From Capronia americana (taxonomy: Eukaryota; Ascomycota; Eurotiomycetes; Chaetothyriales; Herpotrichiellaceae), in NCBI GenBank assembly GCA_016110215.1, contig JADWQD010000004.1, forward strand, positions 1,798,001-1,862,000: a DNA stretch of 64,000 nucleotides, read 5' to 3'. Below are positions 9,901 to 22,374 of the stretch, in pieces (the stretch's first letter is position 1; every line of letters begins with the position of its first letter). The position numbers and the translations under genes are program-made. The notes under the pieces are model-generated. The model made no database searches, was not told the DNA's origin, and saw only the letters and a program-made list of their open reading frames with translations.

Positions 9901-12351
9901 GCCTCCGTGACCAGATTGTCTACGGAGTGGTGTCGACAACTGTAGAAGAGGAGGAGCATTGAGGGCAAGGACTGAGCCTGGAGGAAGAGTCGGAATCCGA
10001 AGCCCGCAGCCGGCATCTCTGCCATTTTTTGTTGCATGGTCAGCATTTCAGCCGCACCGAGGTCTCACATCCCTCGCTTCCTTCCAAGAGACAGTATGGA
10101 GTAATCATATACATGTGTTCGAGGGTGTTGTGTGATCATCTCGTGCGAGTAACCGGGTGCCACAGTCACCAGCCACCAGCCGCCGCCACCAGCCTCAGCA
10201 GACAGATGATTAGTCAAATGTGGCGTCGACCGCGAAAGTACCTCGAGCAGTGGCTGATGAGCGAATCCTTCCGCTCGTAGTGACCGCCACCGATCTGGTT
10301 AGCCGTCGCGAAGGATCAATGGGTGGTCAGAAGGAGTGATCTGCATGGAAACTGCGCGGCGCTCTCGGCAGCTGCACATCCTGGATGACAAGAGATGGGT
10401 ACGAGAAGGATGAACGAGCGCACAACGACAACACCGAACGGGCGGCACCATCAGCGGCCGGGCACGACAGTTCGAGAACGCAAAACTAGGAATGATCTGT
10501 TCCTGCAGTAGGTCGCTTCAGCTGGACATGGCATCGGAGGAGGATGGACAGGGTCTAGTTATCCATCCTCCCCCGACTGCACAATTGTTCACCTGTGCGA
10601 TATGCGGGCTTTGCACATCACTCGTAGCCTCGTACAGCCGCGTTCAACAAAGGACCCGTTCCCCGAATGCTATCTCACAACTTCAAGTGATGTCGCAAAT
10701 TGCTTGATGATTTGCAACGTGCACGGGGTCGTCCCTGGTTGAGTTTGCTAGATGATCTATCAATGACAGATTCATAGAACACGAGCGTCCACTCAGAAGT
10801 GCACGATGGCGATGGCTTCTGCGAACACGCAAGAAAAGGCGTGGTCTAACTACACATGGGCATCCCTGCTTCCAGTAGTGTGACACGCTGGCGAAGACTA
10901 CGAATACTACCTTGGTTTAGGTGATCGGAAGACGGAGAATTGAGCGTGCGATCTTCGGGGTACGAAATGAAGTTTCCACCAAGCAGATGACGAGCTCGAA
11001 ATGCCAGGCACGGAGATGATCATCCTCTCAGGTACCGAGTCCACACCGGGAGTGTCTTGCATCATGATGGGAGGGTGAGCTTGATGAACAGGACGGCCAC
11101 CTGAGCATACTTAGTACATAGTACGACTCTCTGGTCGGTGTTTTAGTGCTCAGGTAAGGCAGACTCGTCTAAACCGCCAGAGGCTATTCTAAGCTAGGCT
11201 AGACCTTCTTTTAGGACGCCTCTAGCGGGGCCGCGTTGAAGGGGGCTTGGTTAATTTCTGGTTGGCCAGTGTTTGACGCTTACCTCGACACGGCATAGCC
11301 CGACTCTTTAGATAGAAGCAGCCATGACGGCATTCGGCTTAGTGTGATCGGCCTGCGCCGCACTCGCGATAGAAACCGCTAAGCGTGCGTTTTCTGCTAT
11401 TCAGGGATTACGGCCACGATGGCGGCCAATGACAGGCGGCTCCCGGCTGTTGGCCTCAGGTACCATTCACACGAACCTGACCAGCATCTGACAGCCATCT
11501 CACCTCTTGGTGAAGCTAACGCTCAAGGATGACGGGCTTCGGAGGCTGCCATTGGCGGATTGGCCTGTCTGCTGGGAATGTTGCCGTTGCCCGATCCACA
11601 CGCTCGGTCCCCCTCCAAAAGTTCCCATCGTCTGTCTTCTGCGACCGCGTGGAAAATGGCACCTCCTCTCCACGACGTCCCAGTTACAGTAGCTTTCCAT
11701 CCTTGTCAGCACAATCCGCTGTTTCTTTGCCGCGACCCAATCGCTGCGCAGGCGTCCCTTGACCAGACGCACTCTATATTTTGAGTCGGACCGGCGACGC
11801 TTGGGACACAGCCGCTCCGCCCTCGCTGTCGCTATTGGTCCGTGAGGCTCTATACCGCGCTCGCCTCTCTTACACCCGCCTGCGATGGTCACTAATTTCA
11901 CCCTGGCTCCTGCGTCCCAATTCATCTCCATACTTTCCACTTTGGCACGCCGTTTTCTGCTCTCTTCGCCAGTCTCCATTCCCATGGACAAGAATAACAT
12001 CTGGCCTATCCGGTCCGCCGACGCCTCTGTTCCTGTCTCGCCCCACCACGTGCCTCCGGCCTCCCATACACAACTCAGCCCTGCCGATAGGTCCTGAGCC
12101 GTGTCTAATCCTCCTAGCCTCTCTCCCTCTTTCCACCACCAAGTCGTCATTTCCCTCATCACACCTACCCTCCCTCCAGAAACCCATGCAAACGTCTCCA
12201 TTTCCTCAAACAAGCTTAATCTTTGCTTGAGGCTCAGAAGGGGGCGGAGGCTTCCAAGCATTGTCGACGACTCCACTGTGAAACGTTTGGCGCAGGCCTC
12301 TTGGTCACTTCGTATACAGTTATATCTTCTATACAATATCCTTTCTTCATC
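6986..12351. other. 5.4 kb gene-poor stretch
   Basis: No open frame here is convincing. A minus-strand frame at 8278-7874 has one ankyrin-like phrase (GHSAAHYGRI) but no supporting repeats or splice pattern, and may be a decayed relic. A D-arm-like GTAGTGGTTATC at 7456-7467 lacks the rest of a tRNA. An inverted repeat lies at 11174-11228. The last kilobase (about 11.5-12.35 kb) is pyrimidine-rich and probably the promoter and long leader of the zinc-finger regulator. Confidence 0.5.
11174..11228. repeat. Short inverted repeat
   Basis: CCGCCAGAGGC at 11174-11184 and GCCTCTAGCGG at 11218-11228 are reverse complements with one mismatch, around a 33-nt loop that itself contains CTAAGCTAGGCTAG. 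It may be a hairpin or the core of a small decayed element. No flanking duplication was identified. Confidence 0.4.
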
Positions 12352-15266
12352 ATGGCCCCAAAAAAGCGCTCCCAACTTCCTCGACACTCTGGCGCCGCCG
12401 AATCCTCCGCGTCAATCCTTCCTCAACAGCAGGCGACGACTACATTCATTTCGGATCAACCAGCCAAGGATCGACGTCGCCGGCAAAGAGATAGCCCGCC
12501 ACCCTTATCTGCTGCCCGGTCGCCTACCCAGGACACGGTTGCCTCGAGCCGATCACCTATAGTATCAGACTCCCCTCACTCACCGGTCGAAGGACTTGTC
12601 CCCGGTTCCTCCTCTCGCCGCGAAAGCTCGTCCACCATGAGGACCTCGTCCATTTCTCTCGACGCCGCGCCGTCGTGCACGCCCACCGGCCGGATCAGCA
12701 AGGCAAAGAAGGGCAAGCGTGTTCACGCGTGTGAGTTTCCCGGGTGTGGAAAGGTAAGTTTGCTCCCCAGGCACCAAGCGACCCCATTGTCCAGGCCCCA
12801 ACCGCTGGACCCGACCCCAAAGGGAACGCCTGGCTAATTGATAATCAGGTCTTCACTCGGGCAGAGCACAGAAGGTAAGTCTGACTACTGGACCGCTCGT
12901 ACCCGGATGGGTTGAACGAACACGTCGTCTGACCAACAACAGGAGACATGAGCTCAATCATAATCCCGAAGCATTGTTTCCATGCACCCGTCCTGGATGT
13001 CGAAAGGCATTCCATCGAATGGATCTTCTCCAACGTCATCAGGAGAGACAGTAAGTGGCCCTAATCCTTTTGGCCCAGCTCAGCTTCTGACATCTTACCC
13101 AGTGATCTCGAGAGCGCAGTTGAAAGTGCCTCTGGCCACATGAACCCCATGGCGCAGATAGCTGTCACTTCAGAAGCATCATCTGTGATGCCTGCTCCTG
13201 TCATGAGTAGCCCGCAAGGCGATCGGAGTGCTCCCAGATCATCTTCTGGTGGTCTTTCTATCGGTTCGCTCGTTCATCCTCAACAAGACTATCGTTATAA
13301 CCTGGGAACGCCAGCATTCAACGGATTCGCCCGGCAGTCCATGCACTACGTCCCTGGTTTTACTTCTTCAGATGATTCTATGTTCTACACTCCCGAGAGC
13401 AGCCAATCCCCCGTTTCAGAGTACTATGGCCGATACCCTCATCGCCAGAGCATTTCCTCTTCGTCTTCCGTTGCTGCTTTCGACCCTAATGGAGCCTCCC
13501 CCTTGATCAGCGGGAACATGCCAAATCCTTGGGCTCCGTCCTCTGGCCCTCCCAGCAATTTCCCCTCCACTATGCTCGATGACGGATCTTACCTTCCCGT
13601 ATGTTCCCCTTTTCATCGATTTGGTGCGTATACTGAAGCTGATCAGTCTCCTGCAGACTCTACCCTTCCAATACCCCTCTCCGACCTGGATGGAATCGAA
13701 TGGTCTGTCATACGACGAGAACTATCAAATGCATCTGGACTACAGCCAGGAGATGCCTCAGCCAGTCTATCCGACACTATAAGGTGGGATTGTCTGGAAC
13801 ACTACTGGCAATACTTCCATCCGTCCTTCCCAATTGTGCACCGACCTTCCTTCCTGCCCACAAAACCGAGCCCGCTCTTGGCTAGTGCCATGGTAGCAAT
13901 CGGTTCACAATATGACACACGACCAGATGCGAAAGTGTACTCTCTAACCCTGTTGGAGATTGCCACCAAGCTTCTGAGGAGGAGAGACAACATAACTTCT
14001 CGATCAAGATTGGCCGACTTACAGTGTGTATTCCTACTCGAGATTTTGAGCAAGTATTGCGCCAGGAGAGTCGAAGTTGAGATGTCGGCAAGATTCCGAT
14101 CGCTTTTTGCCAGCCTCGATCAGGCCAGGCGGACTCTTGCCACAGATCCTCTGGCAGTCTTCCGGACTCTCCCCAAGGAGCGCGCGGCAGATGACATACA
14201 GAGAGCGCACAAGTTCTGGCTGGAGCACGAGACCCGTAGACGCATTCTACAGGCTTCCACCGTCCTGGATCTTCAACAAGTCACCTTGTTTGAACAACCG
14301 GCGACCATCATTCACCACGAGCGACCGCGACGAGTTGGGCCTGGAGGACTTCGACTGAACATCTCCCTTCCATGCGCCGAGGAGCTTTGGGAAACCAGCC
14401 CAATCGAAGACTGGGTCGAGATGGCCGGGGAGTCGGATGCAACCGCCCCCACGAAGAGTCGCTCGTCCCAGAAAGAGAAACCAGTTTCCCCGCGACTGGA
14501 CTACTTTCAGATCCAGGTCAGCCTGGCCAACAACCCGAGCATAACGCTGGACCAACTGCGGCCCCGAAATGACCAGTCTGGGACAGCTGCAGCTCGACTC
14601 ATCTTCAACCGCCACGCGAGGGAAATGGCCAAAAACACGCCCATCCGGCAACTTCTTGTCGTCAGCGGCGAGTCCTGGATTATGGGAAAGAAGCTCGAGA
14701 ACGAAGCGGAATTTCAGGAAGCAAAACGCAGTTTGAGAGTCTGGGTTGACTCGAACCGCGAGAGTCGGGCAGCGCTTTGGCACGCCACTCAACTAGTCCG
14801 ACTGCGGACAAAGTTTTCATCTTCTGGCTCTACGAACACGGAACTGTCTGTTTCTTTTCACGACACCCACATGCTTCACGAAGGCTGGGCGCTGTACTTG
14901 GCCGCACTGGTCTGCTGGGCCTATGGCTTCACTGCAAGTACGGCATCCGATAACAGCGGGCACTCTTCGACCGTCAGCGAGCCCATGTCTAACCCGTCAC
15001 GAAGTTCGAGTCTGTCGTCAGTTCATCCGGCCTTGCTCGACCGCGACGATGCCTTGTATAACATGCGCGAGTATTTGCAAAACACGAACGTCAAAACAGT
15101 TGACGACTTACTACGACTGAGCCCCGAGACCTTTGGACGGACACACGGTCTGCTCGAAATCATCCGGCTCAACAAAGTTTCATTCTTCCTGGGAGGACTC
15201 ATGAACGAAGCAGAAAGGGTCTTGTACCGACTCGTGGAGGGACGCAGTCGCCTGTCACATTTCTAG
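12352..15266 (+). CDS. C2H2 zinc-finger transcription factor with Fungal_trans domain
   Basis: Exons 12352-12753, 12849-12874, 12943-13050 and 13103-15266 encode 899 aa. The Ser/Pro-rich N-terminus (1-115) carries a basic KAKKGKR stretch. Two tandem C2H2 fingers then appear only after splicing: CEFPGCGKVFTRAEHRRRHELNH and a second built on CTRPGC...HRMDLLQRHQERH. All three introns interrupt this finger region, one only 26 nt after another. A long low-complexity linker precedes a fungal-specific regulatory domain starting near WDCLEHYWQYFHPSFPI (PF04082-like: HPSFPIVHRPSF, LASAMVAIGSQY, LADLQCVFLLE). C2H2 fingers joined to this domain occur in a class that includes fission yeast Klf1; the targets are unknown. 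The start is the ATG at the end of a pyrimidine-rich leader; the frame is open 43 codons upstream of it. Confidence 0.85.
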
Positions 15267-16260
15267 AGTGGGGTCTCATTCCCCTAGGTGCTTTGGGCTT
15301 TGTACTACGAGGTGGTTTTCTCACGACTATGATGATACGAGGTTTACGATGATGTTTGTTTTGATTGTTTTTTTTTCTGATACGATACCACTTGGGGCGT
15401 TGGGCATTTTACGAGGATGGGGCTTATCACACACGGCGTCATGGTCGCGTTCATGCATTATGGCAAGGACTGCACACTTTTTTTCACGGCGTATCTTAGG
15501 TTGGGAGCGGCCTGCAATTTGGCACGGGAAACTTGAAGATCGGCCCACGGACTACAACAGCATAGCGTTCAAAGGCAGATTACTCGTACGGGGTCACTGA
15601 GCGAAAGATTTGTCAATTCGAAAAGTATATCGGAACCGGATCCGCAGATGATGCTCAATCAATCCAAACTTTTGCGCGAACGATGTGTCCAGCTTCGAGA
15701 TTCGTCATTCTCCTCATCATCTTCCTTTCAATCTCAAATCCTAGCTAGCATTGTAGAATTTAGTCTCGTCGTCTCGTCGTCTGTAGTTTGAGAATGAATG
15801 ACGGCCACGGGCGTCTTTTTCCTCGCGTTCACCTTCCCAGTCGTCGGAAATCAACGGCCGATGCAAGGACCAGGGGCTCTCGTAAACGGGAACGAACGAG
15901 CGACTGAGGACTTGTTCTGACGGGAGCGAAAAGACTGTGGGGAAGCCCGCCAGCTGCGCGTTTGCCAGCCAACGGAGCGCAAGGTGGCCGCTACTAAATT
16001 TGGCATGGGATGAGATGGCATGGGGCCCTCGTCTCAGCCACAACGAATAATCAACTATTATCGAAACTTGCTTGGCTTGCGGTGCCTGCATGGCTGCATG
16101 GATGAGGAAACCGCCAGCGAGGCACTGCGAGTGATGGTGTCTCGTCGAGAATGCTCACCATACGACGCATGCATGTATGTCTCTACCAAAATAATACCAA
16201 TATTGTCATCATTGCGAAGGTCGTCTTTGGCAAATGTCTCACTGGCTGTTATCTATGTCT

Positions 16261-16279
16261 GCATGCATGCATGCATGCA
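16261..16279. repeat. (GCAT)n simple repeat
   Basis: Almost five GCAT units in a row form a self-complementary microsatellite in otherwise non-repetitive intergenic DNA. Confidence 0.8.
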
Positions 16280-17898
16280 CACGCTTTGGCCCTCGCAGCC
16301 GACACACACGCAACCACGCAAACACGCAAAGTTGAAACCCAGCCATTGACTGCTACGCGAAAGTACCAAAGTCGCAGACGAGAGCCAAGACTCGGTGCTC
16401 GTTCAGCGGGCGAAGTATCTCCCCGTCCGGCGGCCGGGTGCCGGTATCCTATACACAGTATGTGCGTTTGCAAAAGTGAAGGCTAATTAATCAACACAAC
16501 AAATCACACGATCTCCATCTACTCCGACCCATGCTGGCCACTCGGGTGTCGAGGTTGTGATGCTGCGATGCGAATCTGAAACGTCCAAAGAAGTAGACAG
16601 TCCACAGGCCTGTCACTACTACGGAGTAGACCCGCAGGATTGCCTGAAACTGCCGCGGCAGAAGAATCAGGGTCGACAGGCCGTGCCGCGCTCCACGACC
16701 CCCTTGTGCACATCATTCCACTTGCGCCACAAGGGTTTCGGGCCCATCCAACTCGTGCCGCGGTGGGTCAGATACGAGGATCAGATGGTTCCTGAATTTG
16801 AATCGAATCGAAATTATGAGCCGTGGTCCTCGTACGGAGTACAGTTCTTTCGTACGAGTAGACCTGGAATAATGATCTGAGGCCCAAAGCTCCGAGGGCT
16901 CCCAAACGAGAGATTTCTGTGAGTCCTATGCAAAACTTCTGAAGTTGTCGCTTCGGGCTGGGCTTCGGACGATGTCCATTGCTCATGGGCGGCTCTGCCG
17001 TCGTCCATGTTGGGTTGGCATTCGCATTGCAGGCGTTCGGAAGTCGCAGCTGTGTGGATTCGTGCAATTTCATGAGGGCATACCCCTTGAGTAGTAGAAA
17101 GGACGGAATAATTCAGGAGGAAAAGTTCCTCCTAATCGAAACTGCTGGGGGGAAGGACAGCTATCCTGCGTGTGATGGCCAGCAAAGGTAAGAAAGGCTC
17201 ATTCAGACACGATCGAATTGGCTCAAACACAGGTCCGGTATCATGATGGTATAGCTGCCGGAAAGACGACAGTCCTCTCGAGCACCTAACTGGAGACTTG
17301 AAGACTGTCGACCATCCTCCGGCGGTAACGTACACTTAGACGGCACGGACTTTGGTCAGCCTTTCGGAGGGAGAAGCGCTCAGAAGCGGACGGTAGGAGC
17401 GCCTCAGACGTGTCTGAATCCATGTCGATTGCGGATTGAGCCACAGATTATTCTACGGCCATCAGTACCAGATCGATATATTAAGAAAAGGAGATGTATG
17501 TACCTCCCCTTCCCATAAATCTGTTGTTGTTATTCCTACTGTACGGTTCACTATTATAGCCGGCACTATGATTATGAGCGACATGGCAAAGATTCAGCAC
17601 GGCTTCCGCTCTTGTCGTGGTTTCCTCTGGCTCTTGCAAGATTTCGAGCTTAAGGCCGGCGTCGTTGGCGTAGACGAAGCTGGGATCTATGCTTAGACGT
17701 CCGGGGCATGCTGATGACGGTCCCCGCTGTATACAGCCACTGCTGGAGTGCTTCGTGCTTTATTATTATTCCGTTATTCACTTCATCTAGCCGGCTATGC
17801 TTGGCAGCGTCTGCTATACCTACCCACCGCCTACAGTACACTGTGTACATTCATGTTCAACTCACGCGGCAGGCAGAGCAAAAATATTCAGAGCCAAA

Positions 17899-18022
17899 AA
17901 CTCTAACCGAAGCCCAATTACTCGGTAGTAATTGGAGTTCAGTCGAGGGAAACCCCTTGGTGAAGGGATTTTTCCGGCCGATCTCGTCTGGTTCTCTCCT
18001 GCCCTTCGCCCTCCGCTGAGGG
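17899..18022. other. Cluster of stem-loops, candidate structured RNA or DNA
   Basis: Three hairpins follow each other within about 125 nt. CCAATTAC (17914-17921) pairs perfectly with GTAATTGG (17928-17935), and AACTC (17899-17903) with GAGTT (17935-17939) can extend it by competing for one base. AACCCCTT pairs with AAGGGATT (17952-17970) with one mismatch. CCCTC (18009-18013) pairs with GAGGG (18018-18022). No known RNA family was recognised, and the strand cannot be assigned. Confidence 0.3.
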
Positions 18023-20421
18023 TTGTCTTCGACAGGGACCCGATCTCCATCATACACTTTACACCCGGGTGTGTATGAGGCAGATTGTCGTACGGGATCT
18101 GGTGCTAACATGCAATCATAGCAACCAAGAGAAGCAGCCCTATGCCTGGTGAGACACCCTCACGCCCTGCAAGTTTGTTGATTTTGGCGACACTTGCAGA
18201 ACACGGGATAGACACGGGGACTGATTTGAGATGAAACTCTGTTCGTTAAATATATGTGCACACCGCTTGCTCATGTGACTTTGGTGGTGAATATGATCGA
18301 GGTGAAGGATTTTCCGGCAGCCACATACAAACTGCAGCCTCCATCATTTTCCCTTTTGATCTCCCAAACACCAATCCACGAACTGATGGCCCAGGCATGG
18401 TGCATTAGGATCATCCTTGAAGCCCTCTTCATGCTGTCGCTGCTTCGAAGTATGCTAGCCATATGCTTACTCTGCTGGAGACGCGGTGTCAGGCGCCTCG
18501 CTGATCAAACTCTCACAACCCCTCTGCCAGAACGGATGGAGACGCAGCTAAGCTCGGGGAAACCAGGACCTTATGAGCCGTGAGCCATAGCATTGTCTCC
18601 CAGACTTGCCGCCTCGATCCACAGACATCCCCAGCCGCGACTGCTTCTTGAAGAGTAACCGCCGCCATCCTCATACTCGAGTCCCCAAATCACGCGGCAA
18701 ACAAAAGCACCACCATCGAATTACAAACTCGACTTGGCCGAACAGCAGAATACAACGGGGCTGAGCTGGTAGCCGAAAGCAACGGTGTCACACTTCCAGG
18801 ACACTGGCGGAAGGGCCAAGGTTGCTTCATGACACATGAGTACTGTACATAGAGGTATAGTCAGCCCAGGACAAAGAAGGGCAAGTTCTGCACATGATGT
18901 TGGTTTGTGGGCATTGAATGGACCTTGATATCGTCAGCCTTGTCCAATCCGCACGGTATGAAGTCATTCTCTGTCGCTTCGACGAAGCTTGGTCAGGAAG
19001 GCGAGTTCGCTGGCTGTGTCAGCGAATCCCCACAGTTCTGCTCTTCATCTGGATCCTTTTCGTCGACTCATGTTGCTGTATCACATGTCGAGGTGGAAGC
19101 ATGACGAGGGAAGGCTGTGGCGAGGATGTCGCAACACAGGCAGGTGGTCATCAGGCCGGTGCCACTGTCCCGAAACGGTCTGCTTTCCTTCCCCATATTC
19201 TGCAGCGTCCATTTGTCCTAGGCTTGGGCGTTGGACGATCTTTGTCGTCTGCAGACTCTCCATCTCGAGAAGCAACTCGATACATTTCCCAATGGACAAC
19301 GATTGAATCCGTGATGCAGACCAGCATCCTGCCACGGGACGGATCTCAATATCGCGCTCGGAGCGGACACCGGGTATGCGGAGGGGAGCACGCTTTCTGA
19401 TTCCTGCCGCAGTTGCCCGAAGCAGCAAAGTCGCGCAACAATATGCAGTGAGTCAGCAGTTATGCAGATACTTGGTGTCCACGCCTAGCCGAGTGAATAT
19501 TCTCCCAGTCCATCAGCAACCAATGGCATCCGGTATGTTCATGTCCTCTGTCGGGTCATTCGCCCATCGGCGGCCTCTCTCTCATCGCATAACTCGTCGA
19601 CGGCAGCTGCACAGATGATCCGAAAAAGACCCTGAATACCTGCCTCTCCTAGTCATTGGCGTATGCCCCTTCTCGGGGTGTCTCGCGCATGCACCTTCAG
19701 CGTGATTATGATGGGCTTCCCTGACCACCTGGACATCTTGATATCAGTGCTGGATCTTCCTCTTCCTCGCAGAGCTGGAGCTTGGCGCCAAAGGCAAAGA
19801 AACGCTGTACCAGGATGTTGCATAATGTCGCATGATGTGTCAGCCGCATAAGTCACGGCCATTGGTCGCATCCTCCTCATCGCCTCTTTGCTCCTTCTAC
19901 TTTCTCCTACCCTCCACCGCTAGCGACGTTATGCCAACGCTGGAGTCCGTCCGGCATGTCCCTTAGAGGACCCAGACCCCTCATCGCGTGGTGGGAACAG
20001 AGGCACACCATTCCCTTGAAGGAAGATGCACCGTTACGAGCTAGAAGATTCAGGAGGATGATTTGGTAAGTTTTCCGTAAGTTTGGCTTGTTGGAAGCGA
20101 CTGTTTTATAAAGCCCGTCGCGAAGCCCAATCCTTCTCCATTATCTTCTCCAGATAAGTCCCAGCTGTCACCTCTTGCGGTTCCCTAGGACAAGGACCTC
20201 GCGCGCGCGCATTATTGTGGCAACTGGTGTACAAAGACTCCTTCCAGGTCGGTGGTGCTCCGCCAAACTTCGGTCCTAGATTTTCCGATCGCCTGCGACG
20301 AGTGACGACCCTACCTCGTACGACGTCAGCTATATCGCTCTGTACAAATACTTGCCTCGAGCAAACCCCAGACTGCATTCCAGACGCACGACCGGGTCAA
20401 TTTATTCGACATCACATCATA

Positions 20422-21054
20422 ATGGCTTCCGCGTCAGAAGACTCTCTATCCTTGAGTTCTACCCGCTCGTCGACGAGATCAAACATGAAGATCGCCATGC
20501 CACCTCCACCATCCGCGTTCGTGCACCCATCTCCAGCATACGTTATCGCCTCGGCTCCGTCGCCGTCACAAAATCCCGGTGACGCGTCATGGCAACCAGA
20601 GGGCCAGGAGGGCCATCTCCACCGCTTGCATCGCGTGCACATCTCGACGCCTCATCCATTAGCCGCGACGGCGAATTTCCTCGACAAGCACGTCCCCCTC
20701 TTTGCCAAACACCACAACGAGTTCCAAACACAGCAGGAGATTCGCCAGGCTAAACGCGAGGCCCGGCGGAGTGTCGTCGACAGCCCCATCCCAGAAGTCG
20801 ACGCTGAATATCTACCTAGTGGATCGGTCGGCGCGGCGATCCACGCCGTCACCGCCGCTGCGACTGCTCCTGCCCTCGCAGAGTCGCATCGCGCGCTGAA
20901 CCCGGAGGCGTGGAACGAGGTCTTGGCCAAGCGGGAGGCCGCACGCTTGAGATCTGGCTCGAACATGACGAGCCGGGATGAGAAATTGTTGCAGATGCTG
21001 GATAACACGGACTCTGACTCGAAGAGTTCCGGGTCCCCTGCCATCACTCCCTGA
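20422..21054 (+). CDS. Small hypothetical protein, Ala/Ser-rich
   Basis: A single exon of 210 codons begins MASASEDSLSLSSTRSSTRS. The start is the ATG (20422) preceded by an A/C-rich leader; the open frame continues upstream without an ATG that looks better. The N-terminal quarter is Ser/Pro-rich and disordered. The middle (about 70-125) is more ordered-looking, with histidine-rich LHRLHRVHIS, then FLDKHVPLFAKHHNEFQTQQEIRQAKREARR, probably helical. The C-terminus is Ser/Asp-rich. No catalytic motif, signal peptide or membrane segment is visible. The even coding bias and ordered core make it likely real; the function is unknown. Confidence 0.6.
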   Translation: MASASEDSLSLSSTRSSTRSNMKIAMPPPPSAFVHPSPAYVIASAPSPSQNPGDASWQPEGQEGHLHRLHRVHISTPHPLAATANFLDKHVPLFAKHHNEFQTQQEIRQAKREARRSVVDSPIPEVDAEYLPSGSVGAAIHAVTAAATAPALAESHRALNPEAWNEVLAKREAARLRSGSNMTSRDEKLLQMLDNTDSDSKSSGSPAITP

Positions 21055-21137
21055 CGCGGAATTCGGAACTCCGTGGCGGCTGATTGTTGTTGTTGTCGGT
21101 GTTAGCCTCGTCTGTCTGCTCGTTTCTCCCGCGGGTA

Positions 21138-21164
21138 CTGATTGACTGATTGATTGATTGATTG
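21138..21164. repeat. (TGAT)n simple repeat
   Basis: Six consecutive tetramers, one of them varied, lie in the presumed 3' untranslated region of the upstream gene. Confidence 0.7.
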
Positions 21165-21784
21165 CCTGAATGTCCGACTGCTTGATTGCTTTCACTGAGA
21201 AGAATGCCGGAATGACGGACGGGATGAGATCAACGAAGCAGGCGTTTCCGGTGGACTCGGACGCACCGATTTCAAGTGTGGGCTAACGTGCGCTCACACT
21301 GTGGATCGATGCTGATTTTTATTCGGGCCAACAGCGTGGCTCGCGGGCATGCTTGTGTGTAGTTACATAGTACGGGAGTCTCTTAGCGACTGAACCCAGG
21401 ATATCTTCCTTATCTGTCAATATGAAAAGCAATTTCGATTGAGAGAGAGCGTGACAATCTGACAGCATGACCCTGCCGCAAAGCCGCAACACTGCAGTGG
21501 GTGTGTGTTCCTGACGTGTATTCATTTCTCATCTAAGGTATCCATCGTCCGTCCATCCATTCAAATCAAACATCCCTTTCACCTGCCGCACTCGTACGAG
21601 TACATATCATCACTGATGCAGTCGCAGACAACACAACACGCCTGAGGTGACGCGTACCTGGGCTTGGAGGAACATTGTCCGTCCTAGCCGTGGAGTTTTT
21701 GATTCCATCGATTCGATTCGACCGGGCCTGGGGCTCGCGAGCACTTGTACTTGTACTTATACTTAATACTTGTCTACTGTAGCT

Positions 21785-21817
21785 AAGTCGAGTCGAGTCT
21801 GGTCGAGTCGAGTCGAC
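21785..21817. repeat. GTCGA pentamer repeats
   Basis: GTCGAGTCGAGTC, a short spacer, then GTCGAGTCGAGTCGAC. The array is close to palindromic at its right end. Confidence 0.6.
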
Positions 21818-22374
21818 TCATCATGGCTATATACTGTTTGTCAATTAACTGGCACTCAAGGCAGATGAAAAGAAAAGTTTCCAGGGTAAAGTTGTATGTA
21901 TGTCTATATATTGTATATTTGTATGTATCTGAGAGCGTGCGTTGCAAGCCCGGGTGAACGTCCGTGGAAACCGCGGAAGGGTGTCTTGACTGTATCAACG
22001 TTATATACTAAATGTCACTGTGCCCATGCAATGGTGTTCTTCATCTTCGCGCGGGCGCGGGACTGAGATATATACCAAGTCTGTCAGACATCTGACTCGA
22101 GCAGGGCGTGTGGTCCCTACTCGTACTCCTACCCGTGCTCCTGACATGACGCCGACCCTGCTGGCCACATGTATGACCATGACCCATGATATGTGATATG
22201 ATATATGCTTGTTGCCGTCTATTTATCCGCTGGAGTCGTCCTAACTACCAACCAACCAATCCATCCCACCTACCTTTACGGCTTCCTCTCGAACGCCTCG
22301 CTCTGCCTCACCTTGCCCTTGCCGCTAATACTCTGCGAGCCTGACCGCCCGTCCTACTGTACATGACTACGTAC

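Larger units (their letters stand above)
15267..20421. other. 5.1 kb gene-poor stretch
   Basis: No supported gene was found. It contains a GCAT tandem run (16261-16279), TACGGAGTA half-palindromes near 16621 and 16833, and a cluster of stem-loops at 17899-18022. The final part before 20422 is presumably the leader of the small downstream gene. Open frames here are short, on both strands, and without recognisable motifs. Confidence 0.5.
21055..22374. other. Intergenic between convergent genes
   Basis: It holds the 3' regions of the small gene (+) and the oxysterol-binding protein gene (-). It contains a TGAT/TTGA tandem run at 21138-21164 and GTCGA repeats at 21785-21817. No gene is supported. 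Confidence 0.5.

Noticed and set aside
13599..13656. Possible extra intron (GTATGT...CTGCAG) in the transcription factor gene
   Set aside because: Removing it shifts into a frame that stops at 13782, while the unspliced frame runs straight into the HYWQYFHPSFPI regulatory domain. RNA-seq could still overturn this.
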